DNA from: an uncultured Neisseriaceae bacterium
GTDB lineage: Bacteria; Pseudomonadota; Gammaproteobacteria; Burkholderiales; Neisseriaceae
Assembly (NCBI GenBank): GCA_945267035.1
Contig: CALYOS010000016.1
Location: 1-50,146, forward strand
Reading direction: 5' to 3'
DNA: 50,146 bases
Every line of letters starts with the position of its first letter. Positions within the stretch are counted from its first letter, which is position 1. Made by a program: the position numbers and the translations under genes. The notes below the pieces were generated by a model. The model made no database searches, was not told where the DNA came from, and saw nothing but the letters and a program-made list of their open reading frames with translations. Positions 10,901-19,186 of this stretch are shown here, piece after piece.

Positions 10901-11586
10901 TGAAACTGAGTGCTCAGTTGTTGCCAACAGTGCTGTAAGGTATGGTTGATGTCTGACAAATCACTGACAGGGGGGAGGCGTATGAGTAGGTTGGGTATGC
11001 TACTGTAATTTCCCGTTTCCTGTACCAGTTTGGATGGGGTCAGTTTGCGCGAGACGGCCAGACTGGATAGTGTTGTTTGATGGCTGATATTTTTGCGCCA
11101 AAAATCTTCTGCAAAGCGGCATAGTAGTTGTGGGTCGGTTTCGCTGGTTTCGGTATCAAAAGGGGTCTGACATAAGAAGGCATAATCGGTAAGAATACGC
11201 TGACAAAAACCATGAATAGTATAAACTGCTGCGCTGTCAAATTGGGTGATGGCAGCTTGCAAGCGCAGAATCAGGCTGGCGTCGTCACTTAGCTGGCGTG
11301 CCTGATCGATTAGTTGTTGTAAAACCGGATCGTTTTCTGCAGCAGGCAATTGATTTTGTAATAAGGCTAATGCCTGATTCAGACGAGTACGAAGTCGGGT
11401 TTTGAGCTCTGCCGTAGCAGCTTTGGTAAAAGTGACCACCAATATGGCGTCGACGGGCAATTGTTCCAGCAATATCAGTCGCGCAAATAAGGCGGCGATA
11501 TTAAAGGTTTTACCGGTGCCCGCCGAGGCTTCTATCAAGCTGATGCCTTGTAACGGCATGGTAATGGGATTAAGTACCTGACTCAT
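7963..11586 (-). CDS. recB: RecBCD exonuclease V, beta subunit (helicase/nuclease)
   Basis: The 1207-residue product has the full RecB layout. The N-terminus carries the UvrD-type Walker A ASAGTGKTF (20-28). Walker B is VDECQDTD (about 387), followed by GDPKQAIYRFRGAD, TLNTNYRSHQ, VTMHASKGLEYPVVF and LYYVAFTRAREQL, that is, the superfamily-1A helicase motifs in order. The C-terminal nuclease domain has the catalytic segments GAIDLIGEDNHG and YIIDYKSNHLG near 1100-1120. RecB unwinds DNA 3' to 5', carries the only nuclease site of RecBCD and loads RecA. The ATG overlaps the recC stop by 4 bases, so the two are translationally coupled. recD is not in the window, so it must be elsewhere or absent. 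Confidence 0.96.
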   Translation of the reverse strand: MSQVLNPITMPLQGISLIEASAGTGKTFNIAALFARLILLEQLPVDAILVVTFTKAATAELKTRLRTRLNQALALLQNQLPAAENDPVLQQLIDQARQLSDDASLILRLQAAITQFDSAAVYTIHGFCQRILTDYAFLCQTPFDTETSETDPQLLCRFAEDFWRKNISHQTTLSSLAVSRKLTPSKLVQETGNYSSIPNLLIRLPPVSDLSDINHTLQHCWQQLSTQFHAIHQAFWQLHPQLNGSTFRAKSYEEFFLELELALQEPPASCQLPKKILEKLNKFAPDYLTSKAKKNQILDENLLNTVRLLAELGQLLEQKQAAENSIALQLQIDCFQYVRQCLDEHRRNSHQRSYDDLLADVTMALSPTNPQASTLAAALAQTWQIALVDECQDTDPMQYHIFKTAFAAQHRPLVMVGDPKQAIYRFRGADIHAYLRAAADTPAQQRYTLNTNYRSHQALVQSITQLFTSKDHPFILHGIDYPLINAQAEHSKLRLVDHPHALAAIKVRWLHENISVSEKGNEIIPNKDSLRARAAECCAHEIADMINQGLRGELTLGTRALLAGDIAVLVHSHKEGQLIAKALKRCGVISVSLGNQSIFSTSEAEAMAALLRFWLQPQQTQILRFILGGVLFNWTAAQLAQLNLNEHTLNEWIQLALNAREHWQQHGVYTALQWFASQTALESNLLKQRNDRGLTNFWQLAELLAETEQTIPSANALLDWLEQAISNPQPANDSYLLRLESDEALVKIVTMHASKGLEYPVVFCPFAWDGKEAISNFAQWHRLHQQNHIEMVAQPLLNDNDKTELIEESMAEQLRLYYVAFTRAREQLIIYSAACSSTASNPLAWLLGGEQHHTLAETQNYWQTTHKNQLISTLYNQWHTFLAQNTDPAYFSWCEGMAAPATVSVGQNLEHPYQALNINLQPFNPIRYTSFTSLSQHHHDHHIEEEQLAPALDQAEILPNAPTNTEAEKPLLAFARGINAGLCMHAILEQTEFSLPANPQDEEAIQNTLLRYGFDSEHTNTMLNLRQAVCHCQLSKQTTLADIPPHQRVAEMNFMLHIEDFDILQLRQWLAQPHLNLPDCCVQAAQTLNFTTVNGFINGAIDLIGEDNHGQIYIIDYKSNHLGNRLTDYQQNNMDLAVAKHHYYLQALIYSIACARYLHSQKRLPDIISVRYLFLRGLNSSNHNGIWQWDIATADLKPWLHPHDKAQ

Positions 11587-14500
11587 GATGATTGATGATT
11601 ACCTTCGGTGCAATGCAGTAATGGCAGAAGCAGCTCTTCGATCAGATTCCAGAATAAAGGTTGATCTATAGGCAGATCCTGATCGCGGGAGAATACTTGA
11701 GCCACTTCATTATATTCGGCCTGCGGTTTGCCATGATGGCTGTCCATATACGCTTTGAAAGCTGCACTGTATTCTTCATTACTATGAGCAGCAGGCGGAT
11801 TGCTTTTCTGTCTGTTTTTGTACCAGCAAGTCGCAGCCGCCAGACTGGTTTTGGGAAAAAACGGTAAGGGTCGCGATTGACCAAGCAGATAGTAATCGAG
11901 CCATTGGCTAAGTAAGGCTTGTGCTTGTGACTGGGGTATGGGCGCCAAAGTACGTGGTTTGGGCGGATACAGTTCATGGGTTTGTGCAGGAGAGATGCCG
12001 GAAGCACACAGTAACAAATGGCGCAAATACAATTCGATGTTGTCAGGCGAGGTTGGAGCACGGTTACATTCGATGATTTGGCCGCACTGATGCAAATGGG
12101 TGATGATCCCACTGAGCTGAAGTTGTGGATGTTGCAATACAAAAGGTACATCAGCAACGGCGGGACTGAGTAATATCTCGCTGTCTAAAGCCATGGTCTG
12201 AATACGCAGACTATCGGTAATAATGCTGCCCAGTTCGCCTTCAGGAATGAGTCCACTGATGGCCAACGCTTTGTCTACTTCCTCCAGATCCAGATGTTGT
12301 TGACGGGCTTGCGTATAGGCTGTGTATACAGGTGCACTGTTTTCAATGGTGAATGGCTCAGCTGCACTGATGGGAGTCTGCTGGTAAGGTGCCTGCCATT
12401 GTAATTGTTGTTGCAACCAGAAGCGCACGGGATTGCGCCAGAAACGGATAAATGTTTCGATATTTAACTCTGTCGTACGGTCTTGCGCTGGGAGCGGCAC
12501 TTCGGTCAAAAACGGTGTCGAAGAATGGGCATCGCTGTTCAATGCTTGAGCATAATCCTGACGGCTGCTGGCTAAATCACCGTTAAAGTAACGTCGTGAA
12601 AAGGGTTGCAATGGATGGTGGATAATATGCTGCTGATTAAATGCCAGTGAGGTCGTGCCAGTCATGCCGGCCAATACATCGGTTAGTTCGTAGATCAAAG
12701 CTGATGGAGCCAGTTCTTCATTTTTACGGATATCTTTGCCGATGTAAGACAGATAAAGTTTGTCTTCGGCGCTCAATATGGATTCGAGAAATAAATAGCG
12801 GTCATCATTTCGACGCGCACGGTCGCCACGACGCGGATGCTGTGCGATTAAGTCAAAAGCGGCGGATTTGGTGGTGCGCGGATAATCTCCGTCATTTAGT
12901 CCGAGCAGACAAATACAACGAAAGGGTAGGCTTCGCATCGGTACCATACTACAAAAGGTGATGCCTCCACGCAGAAACCCAGCCTGGCGGGTGGCAGAAA
13001 GATAGTTTTGCAGATGTTCAATAGCGATTTCAGGCGGGATAACTTGATTAAATTGTGCCATGTCGGCGTGTGCTTGCCAGTCTGCCAGCGCGGTTTCCAG
13101 TTGCTGCATCGCTGAACCTGTTAAGCTGTCTTCATCGGCTAAATCTCTGAGTAGGTGTCGGGTATGAGCAATCCATTGTTCGATGGAGGCAGCCTGCTGC
13201 CACTGCTGATGATGGTACATCAGGCAATCAATCAGTTGTTGAGCTCGAGCCAATATTTCGGTATGACCGATATCGGTATACCACGGCAATTGTTGTTGCC
13301 ATAATTTGGGGTGGCGCTGTTCTGGTAATAACCAGCCTAATACGGTGCGCTCACGTGCCTGTTCCCATGTATAAAGTTTACCCGCTCCACCGTATTGCTG
13401 GCGCATGGCAGCATCTGTACCCCAGCGTATACCTTGTTCCTGCCAGACACGTTTAATCAATTCGACATCGCTGTCATTGAGATCAAAACGTGCTCGCACA
13501 GCCACTTCATCCAGTAATGGTTGAATACTGTCAATGCTGAAACGACTGAGCATTAATGGCAATAATTTTTCTAATAACTGTAATACCGGCTCGTGTAAAC
13601 TGATTTTGATGTCAGCGATGTTGTAGGGCAAAGCGGGTATTGTTCCTTGTTTTTGACCAAAGACAGCAGGAATATAGGGTAAATAAGGTTCAATGTGTGG
13701 CGTGAGAACGGCAATATGGTGTGGTTGCCAGTCAGGATGTTGTTGCAAATCCTGTAATAGTTGTTCTTTAAGAATTTGAAGTTCACGTAAGGGAGAATGG
13801 GCGGCAACAATCTGGATAGACTGATCATAGGGTTGCAATTGGTAGGCTTGATGCGTTTGTTTAGGATGTTGTAAACATTGAATATCATTTTGCAGGCGAT
13901 GCAGTAAGGTATCGGCAACTTCACCGCACTCTGTATACACAGAAGGCATATTGTGCACTTCATCTAAATCATTGAGCGCATCGAAAAAATCTCGTCCTTG
14001 TTTGCCTAAACTGGCGAGCAAGGGATGGCCGACTACGTTGATATCCAAATTTTGATCCAGCAATAAGGCGTCTGCTGGCAACACATTACCCCAGTATTCA
14101 GCACAGGGATTGATGGCAAAAAGATGCACATCTGTATGTTGAGCGATGATTTGTAAGGCTTGTAAATAAATGGGTGCCAAAGTGGCCATACCAAAAACAA
14201 AAATCCGCTCGGGTAAATGCTGCGCGGTCAATTGAGATAGAAAAGATTGCATGATATCAGCACGATGCGGCAGATGGCTGTCTATACTTAGCCATTGCCA
14301 CAATTCTGCCTGCCATTTTTCATCTTCTCCCAGATTGAGTAATTCTCCTTCTGCCCATTTTTCTATCCAATCATTGCGATAGATTAAATATTGGTCATAA
14401 ATATCAGCAAGTTTACCGGCAAGTTGATAAGGTGCTTGTATACTACTGCTTAAATAATTTTTTAAAGCAGCTGCTGTATGCTGCAAAGCTGGCTGGTGCA

Positions 14501-14810
14501 ATTGATCGCTACAAAAAAGTCTCAGCAAGCGCCAGCGCAGTACTTCAGTATGAAAAGGATTGAGTTTAGGCATTTCTGGCAAGACTTTATGCGTTAATTG
14601 CCAGATAAAGCTAGCAGGAAGGCTGAAATGCAGATTTGCAGCAATGCCATGCTCACGCGCCAGAAAATGATTTAGATAACGACGCATGCCTTGACTTTGC
14701 ACAACAACTTCTGTGGTAGTCAGCACAGAAGCTGGAGGGGTATGCTGATAAACCCGACTGAACAAAATAGCCAGATCAGATAAATGATTTGATTGGTAAA
14801 GGTAGAACAT
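11583..14810 (-). CDS. recC: RecBCD exonuclease V, gamma subunit
   Basis: The 1075-residue protein starts MFYLYQSNHL and has the RecC N-terminal pattern with VVVQSQGMRRYLN. Further landmarks are FVFGMATLAPIYLQAL, the segment MVPMRSLPFRCICLLGLND, then YPRTTKSAAFDLI and RRGDRARRNDDRYLFLE. RecC is an inactive relative of helicase/nuclease proteins that holds the complex together and, in enterobacteria, reads the Chi site. Length is close to the family norm. It overlaps recB by 4 bases. Its promoter must lie in the 120 bases before the AT-rich plus-strand immunity-like gene. Which recognition sequence replaces Chi here cannot be read from this gene alone. Confidence 0.94.
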   Translation of the reverse strand: MFYLYQSNHLSDLAILFSRVYQHTPPASVLTTTEVVVQSQGMRRYLNHFLAREHGIAANLHFSLPASFIWQLTHKVLPEMPKLNPFHTEVLRWRLLRLFCSDQLHQPALQHTAAALKNYLSSSIQAPYQLAGKLADIYDQYLIYRNDWIEKWAEGELLNLGEDEKWQAELWQWLSIDSHLPHRADIMQSFLSQLTAQHLPERIFVFGMATLAPIYLQALQIIAQHTDVHLFAINPCAEYWGNVLPADALLLDQNLDINVVGHPLLASLGKQGRDFFDALNDLDEVHNMPSVYTECGEVADTLLHRLQNDIQCLQHPKQTHQAYQLQPYDQSIQIVAAHSPLRELQILKEQLLQDLQQHPDWQPHHIAVLTPHIEPYLPYIPAVFGQKQGTIPALPYNIADIKISLHEPVLQLLEKLLPLMLSRFSIDSIQPLLDEVAVRARFDLNDSDVELIKRVWQEQGIRWGTDAAMRQQYGGAGKLYTWEQARERTVLGWLLPEQRHPKLWQQQLPWYTDIGHTEILARAQQLIDCLMYHHQQWQQAASIEQWIAHTRHLLRDLADEDSLTGSAMQQLETALADWQAHADMAQFNQVIPPEIAIEHLQNYLSATRQAGFLRGGITFCSMVPMRSLPFRCICLLGLNDGDYPRTTKSAAFDLIAQHPRRGDRARRNDDRYLFLESILSAEDKLYLSYIGKDIRKNEELAPSALIYELTDVLAGMTGTTSLAFNQQHIIHHPLQPFSRRYFNGDLASSRQDYAQALNSDAHSSTPFLTEVPLPAQDRTTELNIETFIRFWRNPVRFWLQQQLQWQAPYQQTPISAAEPFTIENSAPVYTAYTQARQQHLDLEEVDKALAISGLIPEGELGSIITDSLRIQTMALDSEILLSPAVADVPFVLQHPQLQLSGIITHLHQCGQIIECNRAPTSPDNIELYLRHLLLCASGISPAQTHELYPPKPRTLAPIPQSQAQALLSQWLDYYLLGQSRPLPFFPKTSLAAATCWYKNRQKSNPPAAHSNEEYSAAFKAYMDSHHGKPQAEYNEVAQVFSRDQDLPIDQPLFWNLIEELLLPLLHCTEGNHQSS

Positions 14811-14944
14811 GGACTACAAATCCTGATAGATAGATTATTATAACTTCCTTCTCTTGATTTGCGTGATGGAAATTCAACATGGGAGTAATCTGATAATCAC
14901 ATGTTAAATAATATTATTAAAAATCAATATTGGTAATTAACACT

Positions 14945-15265
14945 ATGTATACCAGATTGTCACAAATAATGACTAGGTCATATTATAGAGAAATATTAGA
15001 CAAAGCGCTAAGACAGGCCAAGGAAGAGTATAAAATTTCTCCAAATATATCTTTCAATAGGTCAATTTATCATCAATTAGTTGATATAAAAAAGGTAGTT
15101 GTAGAACAAGGGTGTATTTTCACGTTAGAAGAATCAAAACAGAAATATCCTCTAGGAGTAATGACGCTACGCCATTTTGATGGATATGAAGATTTTGATT
15201 ATAAAGATATGTTAATAGATATATCTTATGGGATATCACGTTATCCCACTATGCCGGAAGAATAA
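14945..15265 (+). CDS. Tsi6-like toxin-immunity protein (orphan)
   Basis: This is a 106-residue acidic cytoplasmic protein with no signal or membrane segment. I match it by eye to Tsi6, the immunity protein to the type VI effector Tse6. The start MTRSYYREILDKAL lines up with the Tsi6 start, the middle helix with its 'QLQYIRSVL' region, and YPLGVMTLRHFDGYEDFDY with the Tsi6 segment containing 'TLGSIAVKEFDETD', followed by a matching C-terminal helix. The ATG at 14945 is the first; the ATG at 14969 gives 98 residues, close to Tsi6, and may be the real start. A TTG lies 15 bases before the first ATG. Neither ATG has a good ribosome site. No toxin gene is next to it. It is clearly more AT-rich than recC or dsbD, which suggests acquisition. 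The homology is a visual call and needs a profile search. Confidence 0.55.
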   Translation: MYTRLSQIMTRSYYREILDKALRQAKEEYKISPNISFNRSIYHQLVDIKKVVVEQGCIFTLEESKQKYPLGVMTLRHFDGYEDFDYKDMLIDISYGISRYPTMPEE

Positions 15266-15270
15266 ATGGT

Positions 15271-15546
15271 ATGATACTATAGATTAATTTTTGTTCCTAT
15301 TTCAATTTATTATCGGATTATTCTTTCCAAAAAGAAGAATCAAGCGAAAATGCATTGTTTCCGCTTAATTCCGAACAAATATCTTGGGCTGATCTGACTG
15401 AAGATAGAAAATGTTTGATAGATAATTGGTTCCTTAAAACTCAGGAATGGAGAAGTCATGGAGTATAAGCTGAAGAATCTAATGTTGATGAAAGAAAGAT
15501 AAATTGGGATGAAATTATGGAGAAACTCGATTTATTAATTTTATAA
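15271..15546 (+). pseudogene. Broken small gene with two in-frame stops
   Basis: An ATG at 15271, six bases after the stop of the Tsi6-like gene, opens a 92-codon frame. It is broken by TAG at 15280-15282 and TAA at 15466-15468 and ends with TAA at 15544-15546. Between and after the stops the translation is gene-like and charged: SDYSFQKEESSENALFPLN, WADLTEDRKCLIDNWFLKTQ, and after the second stop VDERKINWDEIMEKLD. Keeping one frame across two stops over 270 bases in such AT-rich DNA suggests a recently inactivated gene. Position and size suggest a second immunity-type gene, but I do not recognise the family. Confidence 0.55.
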
Positions 15547-15729
15547 ATACATGATATTTAAAAAGGAATTTTTTAAATTATGGGTTATAAGCAAGACAAG
15601 CTATCATTGAAAAATTTAGTTTATTTGAATTAAAATTAATTAACACTAGTCAAAGATAGAAAAAAAAAGGACAATAGACCATCGCTGCTTTATTGAATTG
15701 ATTAAAGGTATACATAAGAAGGAATTAAT

Positions 15730-16104
15730 GTGAGATTTAAAGGCGTAATTGATAAGATGGCGCACACTAAAGGTGTAATGGCCTGTGCTGTTGTAGACTA
15801 CGAGAGCGGTATGCTGCTTGATGGTGTTAGTCCCTCTGGTATGGATCTGGATATTTTGTCAGTATGTAATACTGAGATTGTACGATCTGAAGTTAAAGCT
15901 ATTGAGCGACTGTATGGCGAGGATGAGACTGAAGAAGCAATTGAAGATATCCTTATCAGTTTGCACAAAGAATATTATTTGTTACGTCCGATGCAGAGTA
16001 GCAAAGGTGTATTTATGTTTATGGTTTTAGACCGTAAAACGGCTAATTTAGCATTAGCACGTCGCGCCCTTGAAATTGCTGATCATCAATATGAGGATGC
16101 TTGA
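15730..16104 (+). CDS. Small roadblock/LC7-like protein
   Basis: This is a 124-residue soluble protein. The pattern KGVMACAVVDYESGMLLDG near residues 14-32, then a helix and YYLLRPMQSSKGVFMFMVLD with a final long helix, looks like the roadblock/LC7 alpha/beta fold, which in bacteria often partners small GTPases or motility regulators. No GTPase partner is adjacent. The start is GTG, with AAGGA about 7 bases upstream. A clear terminator follows, so it is a single-gene unit between the AT-rich insert and dsbD. The fold assignment is by pattern only; 'conserved hypothetical' is the fallback. Confidence 0.6.
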   Translation: MRFKGVIDKMAHTKGVMACAVVDYESGMLLDGVSPSGMDLDILSVCNTEIVRSEVKAIERLYGEDETEEAIEDILISLHKEYYLLRPMQSSKGVFMFMVLDRKTANLALARRALEIADHQYEDA

Positions 16105-16146
16105 ACAGAGTCAAGCAAAGATTCAATACCTTCAATTTATTAAATA

Positions 16147-16179
16147 AGCCTCGCATGATGAACCGCGAGGCTGTTTTTT
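16147..16179 (+). terminator. Terminator between the roadblock-like gene and dsbD
   Basis: A perfect 8-bp stem AGCCTCGC/GCGAGGCT with a 10-base loop is followed by six Ts on the plus strand. On the minus strand it is followed only by TTATTTAA, so it may also end dsbD, less strongly. Confidence 0.8.
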
Positions 16180-18031
16180 ATTTCTTTTTCATTTGCTGCT
16201 CATACCAGCTGAGAAAATCCGATTCAGAGACATATCCCAATAATGGTTTACTGCGATAACCATTGTTTTGCACGACAAAAAGTCCCGGTGGACCGTATAA
16301 ACCATATTGGTGCAACAGCTTTTGCTGTTCAATAGTATTATCGGTGACATCAATTTGTAAAAATCTACTTTCATCCACGACAGCGCGAACTTTGGCACTC
16401 CCTAATGTAAACGCATTCATCTCTTTACAGGAAATACACCATTCTGCATAAAAATCCAGCAAAACAGGCTTGTCGGGATTGGCAGCAAACAGTTCCTGCA
16501 TCGCTTGTCGCAATAATTCTGGATCTTTAAATTTTTGACCAAAATGCTGTTGTTGCGGTGGAGTCAACGTGAGCAGATGATGAATGGGTGTGCTACGGTT
16601 TAGCGAGCTGGCGACAGCAAAATATAGCCCACTGACGAGAAAAATCAAACTGGTTACGCCATTAAATACACGTTGATAACCCGAGCTACGTTGCCAGCAA
16701 AAGTACATATAAATAGCTGGAATCAGCATCAGAAGTGTATAAGTAATGATGACAAAAGTATAATTTAAAAAAGGCGTGGCAATATAAGTGGCGACAGCAA
16801 TTAAAATCATTCCAAACAGATATTTAACGGTCTTCATCCACGCGCCTGCTCTGGGTAAAATATGTGCTCCAAAAACCGATATCAATACCAGAGGTACGCC
16901 GGTACCTAAAGCCATGACATATAAGGCCATGCCACCGAGCGCAGCATCACCACTTTGACCGATATAGCCCAATGCAAATGCCAGTGGTGGGGCCACACAG
17001 GGGCCGACTATAAGAGCAGATAAGGCACCCATCATAAAAACTGAAAAAAGATGACCGCCATGAAAGCGATTGCTCACGCGTAATATGAAAGACTGCCAGC
17101 GTTGCGGTAATTGAATGTGATACAAGTCAAGCATAGCAAATGCCAGAAGCAGCAATATGATTGCTGCGGAAAGCACCACTAACGGTTGTTGTAACCAGGC
17201 ATTGATAAAGGTTCCTGTCCTCGCGGTGGCTATGCCGACAATGGTATATGTCAAAGCCAAACCTTGAACATACACAAAAGATAAAACAAAAGCGCGCCAT
17301 TTACTGTGGCGGTGATTTGAGCCAACGACTATCGCCGACACAATGGGCAATAGTGGATACATACATGCAGTCAAACTCAGTCCCAGACCACCTATAAAAA
17401 AGGTCAGCAAATTGGTAATAATCGTGGCTCGGGAAAGTTGAAACAGGCTGTTAGTGGATGAAACAGCTTGCCTTGCCTGTAAAGTTTCTTGTTTCTGTTG
17501 AAAATTGGATACCTTCGGTGTCAAGACTACGGGTTTGTGCAAAAGCTGCTCTTTGGTAAGCGGGTTAATGGTCCAAATTTTTTCAACGGGCGGATAACAC
17601 ACTCCGGCGTCGGCGCAGCCTTGATAAGTCAATTTCAGTTCAAACTGTTGTTGGGTATCAGCATGAACATACGGCCAGATTGCGTCTAATTGATGGTAAA
17701 AAACATATTGGTTACCATAAAAGTGATCTTGTTTCAGTGTTCCCGCTTGAATAAAACGACCATTCCCTAAAACACCATCTGGTTTGGTGGTTATCTTGAT
17801 TTTGTTGCGATACAAATAATATTCTGGTGCGATATCAAAACGCACATAAATATGCTTATCCTGAATGGTCAATACTGGTTGGAATGCTTTTGAAGCCGAC
17901 AAAAGTTGGTAATTGTCAAATGCCAGCGCTGCCTGACACAACGATAAAAATAGAATAACCAATAGGCAGCATGATTTAAACATGCGTACAAATGGCAGGC
18001 GCGAAATCGTATTGTGAGACATAAAGGTCAC
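16178..18031 (-). CDS. dsbD: Thiol:disulfide interchange protein DsbD
   Basis: DsbD carries electrons from cytoplasmic thioredoxin across the inner membrane to periplasmic DsbC/DsbG and cytochrome maturation. The 617-residue product has all three parts. A signal peptide precedes an N-terminal domain with the cysteine pair in GCADAGVCYPP (about 140). An eight-span membrane domain has single catalytic cysteines in LTACMYPLLP (about 220) and VGPCVAPPLAF (about 343). The C-terminal thioredoxin-like domain has LLDFYAEWCISCKEM (about 530). The predicted start is GTG; an ATG three codons later, or a later Met just before the hydrophobic stretch, is possible, because the leader before the signal helix is long and no ribosome site decides it. 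Confidence 0.95.
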   Translation of the reverse strand: MTFMSHNTISRLPFVRMFKSCCLLVILFLSLCQAALAFDNYQLLSASKAFQPVLTIQDKHIYVRFDIAPEYYLYRNKIKITTKPDGVLGNGRFIQAGTLKQDHFYGNQYVFYHQLDAIWPYVHADTQQQFELKLTYQGCADAGVCYPPVEKIWTINPLTKEQLLHKPVVLTPKVSNFQQKQETLQARQAVSSTNSLFQLSRATIITNLLTFFIGGLGLSLTACMYPLLPIVSAIVVGSNHRHSKWRAFVLSFVYVQGLALTYTIVGIATARTGTFINAWLQQPLVVLSAAIILLLLAFAMLDLYHIQLPQRWQSFILRVSNRFHGGHLFSVFMMGALSALIVGPCVAPPLAFALGYIGQSGDAALGGMALYVMALGTGVPLVLISVFGAHILPRAGAWMKTVKYLFGMILIAVATYIATPFLNYTFVIITYTLLMLIPAIYMYFCWQRSSGYQRVFNGVTSLIFLVSGLYFAVASSLNRSTPIHHLLTLTPPQQQHFGQKFKDPELLRQAMQELFAANPDKPVLLDFYAEWCISCKEMNAFTLGSAKVRAVVDESRFLQIDVTDNTIEQQKLLHQYGLYGPPGLFVVQNNGYRSKPLLGYVSESDFLSWYEQQMKKK

Positions 18032-18156
18032 AGAAACTATGATGGTGTCGAACTAAATTCATGAATAAATGGCAGTAAATCATCAACCCTTGCAACCATT
18101 TACCACCAACCTACTGGGTAAGGATAATGTTTCCAGCTTAAGTGGGTTGGATTTTT

Positions 18157-18930
18157 TTATGGGTATTGTATCAGAGCATAGGCAGAATGATTATGGATAG
18201 ATTCGAAATTTTCGCTTTCAACAGTGAATGAAGTTACTTTGTTGTTGTTTTTTAAGGAAGTGGCCACATCACGAACCATATCTTCTACAAATTTTGGGTG
18301 ATCGTAGGCATACTCGGTAACAAATTTTTCATCTGGACGCTTTAATAAAGCATAAAGCTGACAGGATGCCTGTTGTTCAATCAGGTTAATAATCTCTTCT
18401 ATCTGGATTTCATCCTGACCACTTACAGTGACCGTGACATGTGAACGTTGATTGTGTGCTCCATAAGCAGAAATTTCTTTACTACATGGGCATAGACTGG
18501 TGACCGGCACCATCACTTGCATGGTTTGCACATAGCTACCGTTGGTGATTTCTGCGCACAGTTTAACCTGATAATCCATCAGACTGCTGATGGCACTGAT
18601 TGGCGCCTGTTTTTGGCGAAAAAAAGGAAAGCTCAGGCTGATTTTACCCGCTACTGCATCCAGTTTATGCAACATGGTTTCTGTCAATTGACGCAAAACC
18701 CGACCATCAATATTGTCTTGCTGTGCCTGTATCAATTCGATGAAACGGGACATGTGCGTTCCTTTTTGCTCTTCAGGCAGAGCCACCGTCATCGTCAGTT
18801 CAGCAACGGTGTGTTGTATTCCATCGGCAGAAGCGATGCGCACAGGTAGGCGAAAATTTTTTATTCCAACCTGATTAATCGGCATATTGCGTTTATCAAC
18901 ACTGCTTTGCACATCGGCAATAGCGTTCAT
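18157..18930 (-). CDS. folE2: GTP cyclohydrolase FolE2 (type IB)
   Basis: FolE2 converts GTP to dihydroneopterin triphosphate, the first step of folate synthesis, and is the metal-flexible alternative to FolE. The 257-residue length fits. The signature VTSLCPCSKEISAYGAHNQR (about 146-165) contains the metal-binding cysteine and the CPCSK loop. The start VGIKNFRLPV and the C-terminal segment ENFESIHNHSAYA are also family features. A GGAA ribosome site precedes the ATG. I looked for a Zur-type palindrome upstream and saw none, so zinc control is not shown. The gene is 125 bases upstream of dsbD on the same strand. Confidence 0.93.
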   Translation of the reverse strand: MNAIADVQSSVDKRNMPINQVGIKNFRLPVRIASADGIQHTVAELTMTVALPEEQKGTHMSRFIELIQAQQDNIDGRVLRQLTETMLHKLDAVAGKISLSFPFFRQKQAPISAISSLMDYQVKLCAEITNGSYVQTMQVMVPVTSLCPCSKEISAYGAHNQRSHVTVTVSGQDEIQIEEIINLIEQQASCQLYALLKRPDEKFVTEYAYDHPKFVEDMVRDVATSLKNNNKVTSFTVESENFESIHNHSAYALIQYP

Positions 18931-19073
18931 ACTAATGATATTCCTTGTCAGACCAATACAATCCAGTCATTGCGTCTGGGATTTTTGCAGACATTCATGA
19001 CCAATAAGGTCTAAAATTATACTGTATGCCTTAAATCCGAGCAAATCAGTCGGAATTAATATTACCCTAGCGA

Positions 19074-19079
19074 TATAAT
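19074..19079 (+). promoter_or_regulatory. Candidate -10 box for the PLP-enzyme operon
   Basis: A perfect TATAAT lies about 108 bases before the ATG of the Cys/Met-metabolism enzyme, in the divergent gap with folE2. The -35 region is weak (TCGGAA at 18-base spacing), so this is a candidate only. It would leave a leader of about 100 bases in which I see no recognised riboswitch. Confidence 0.35.
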
Positions 19080-19186
19080 GCCTGAAGTCAATGAGCATGC
19101 TAAACTTATAGCCACAATTAAATTAATTTAACCTACTTATGTAAGTACACGTTGCTGCCATAGTCTGTGCTTGCAGTGGAGAAAAT

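Noticed and set aside
18931-19073. Possible Zur operator upstream of folE2
   Set aside because: FolE2 is often zinc-repressed, but no TGTTATA-type palindrome is present in this interval.
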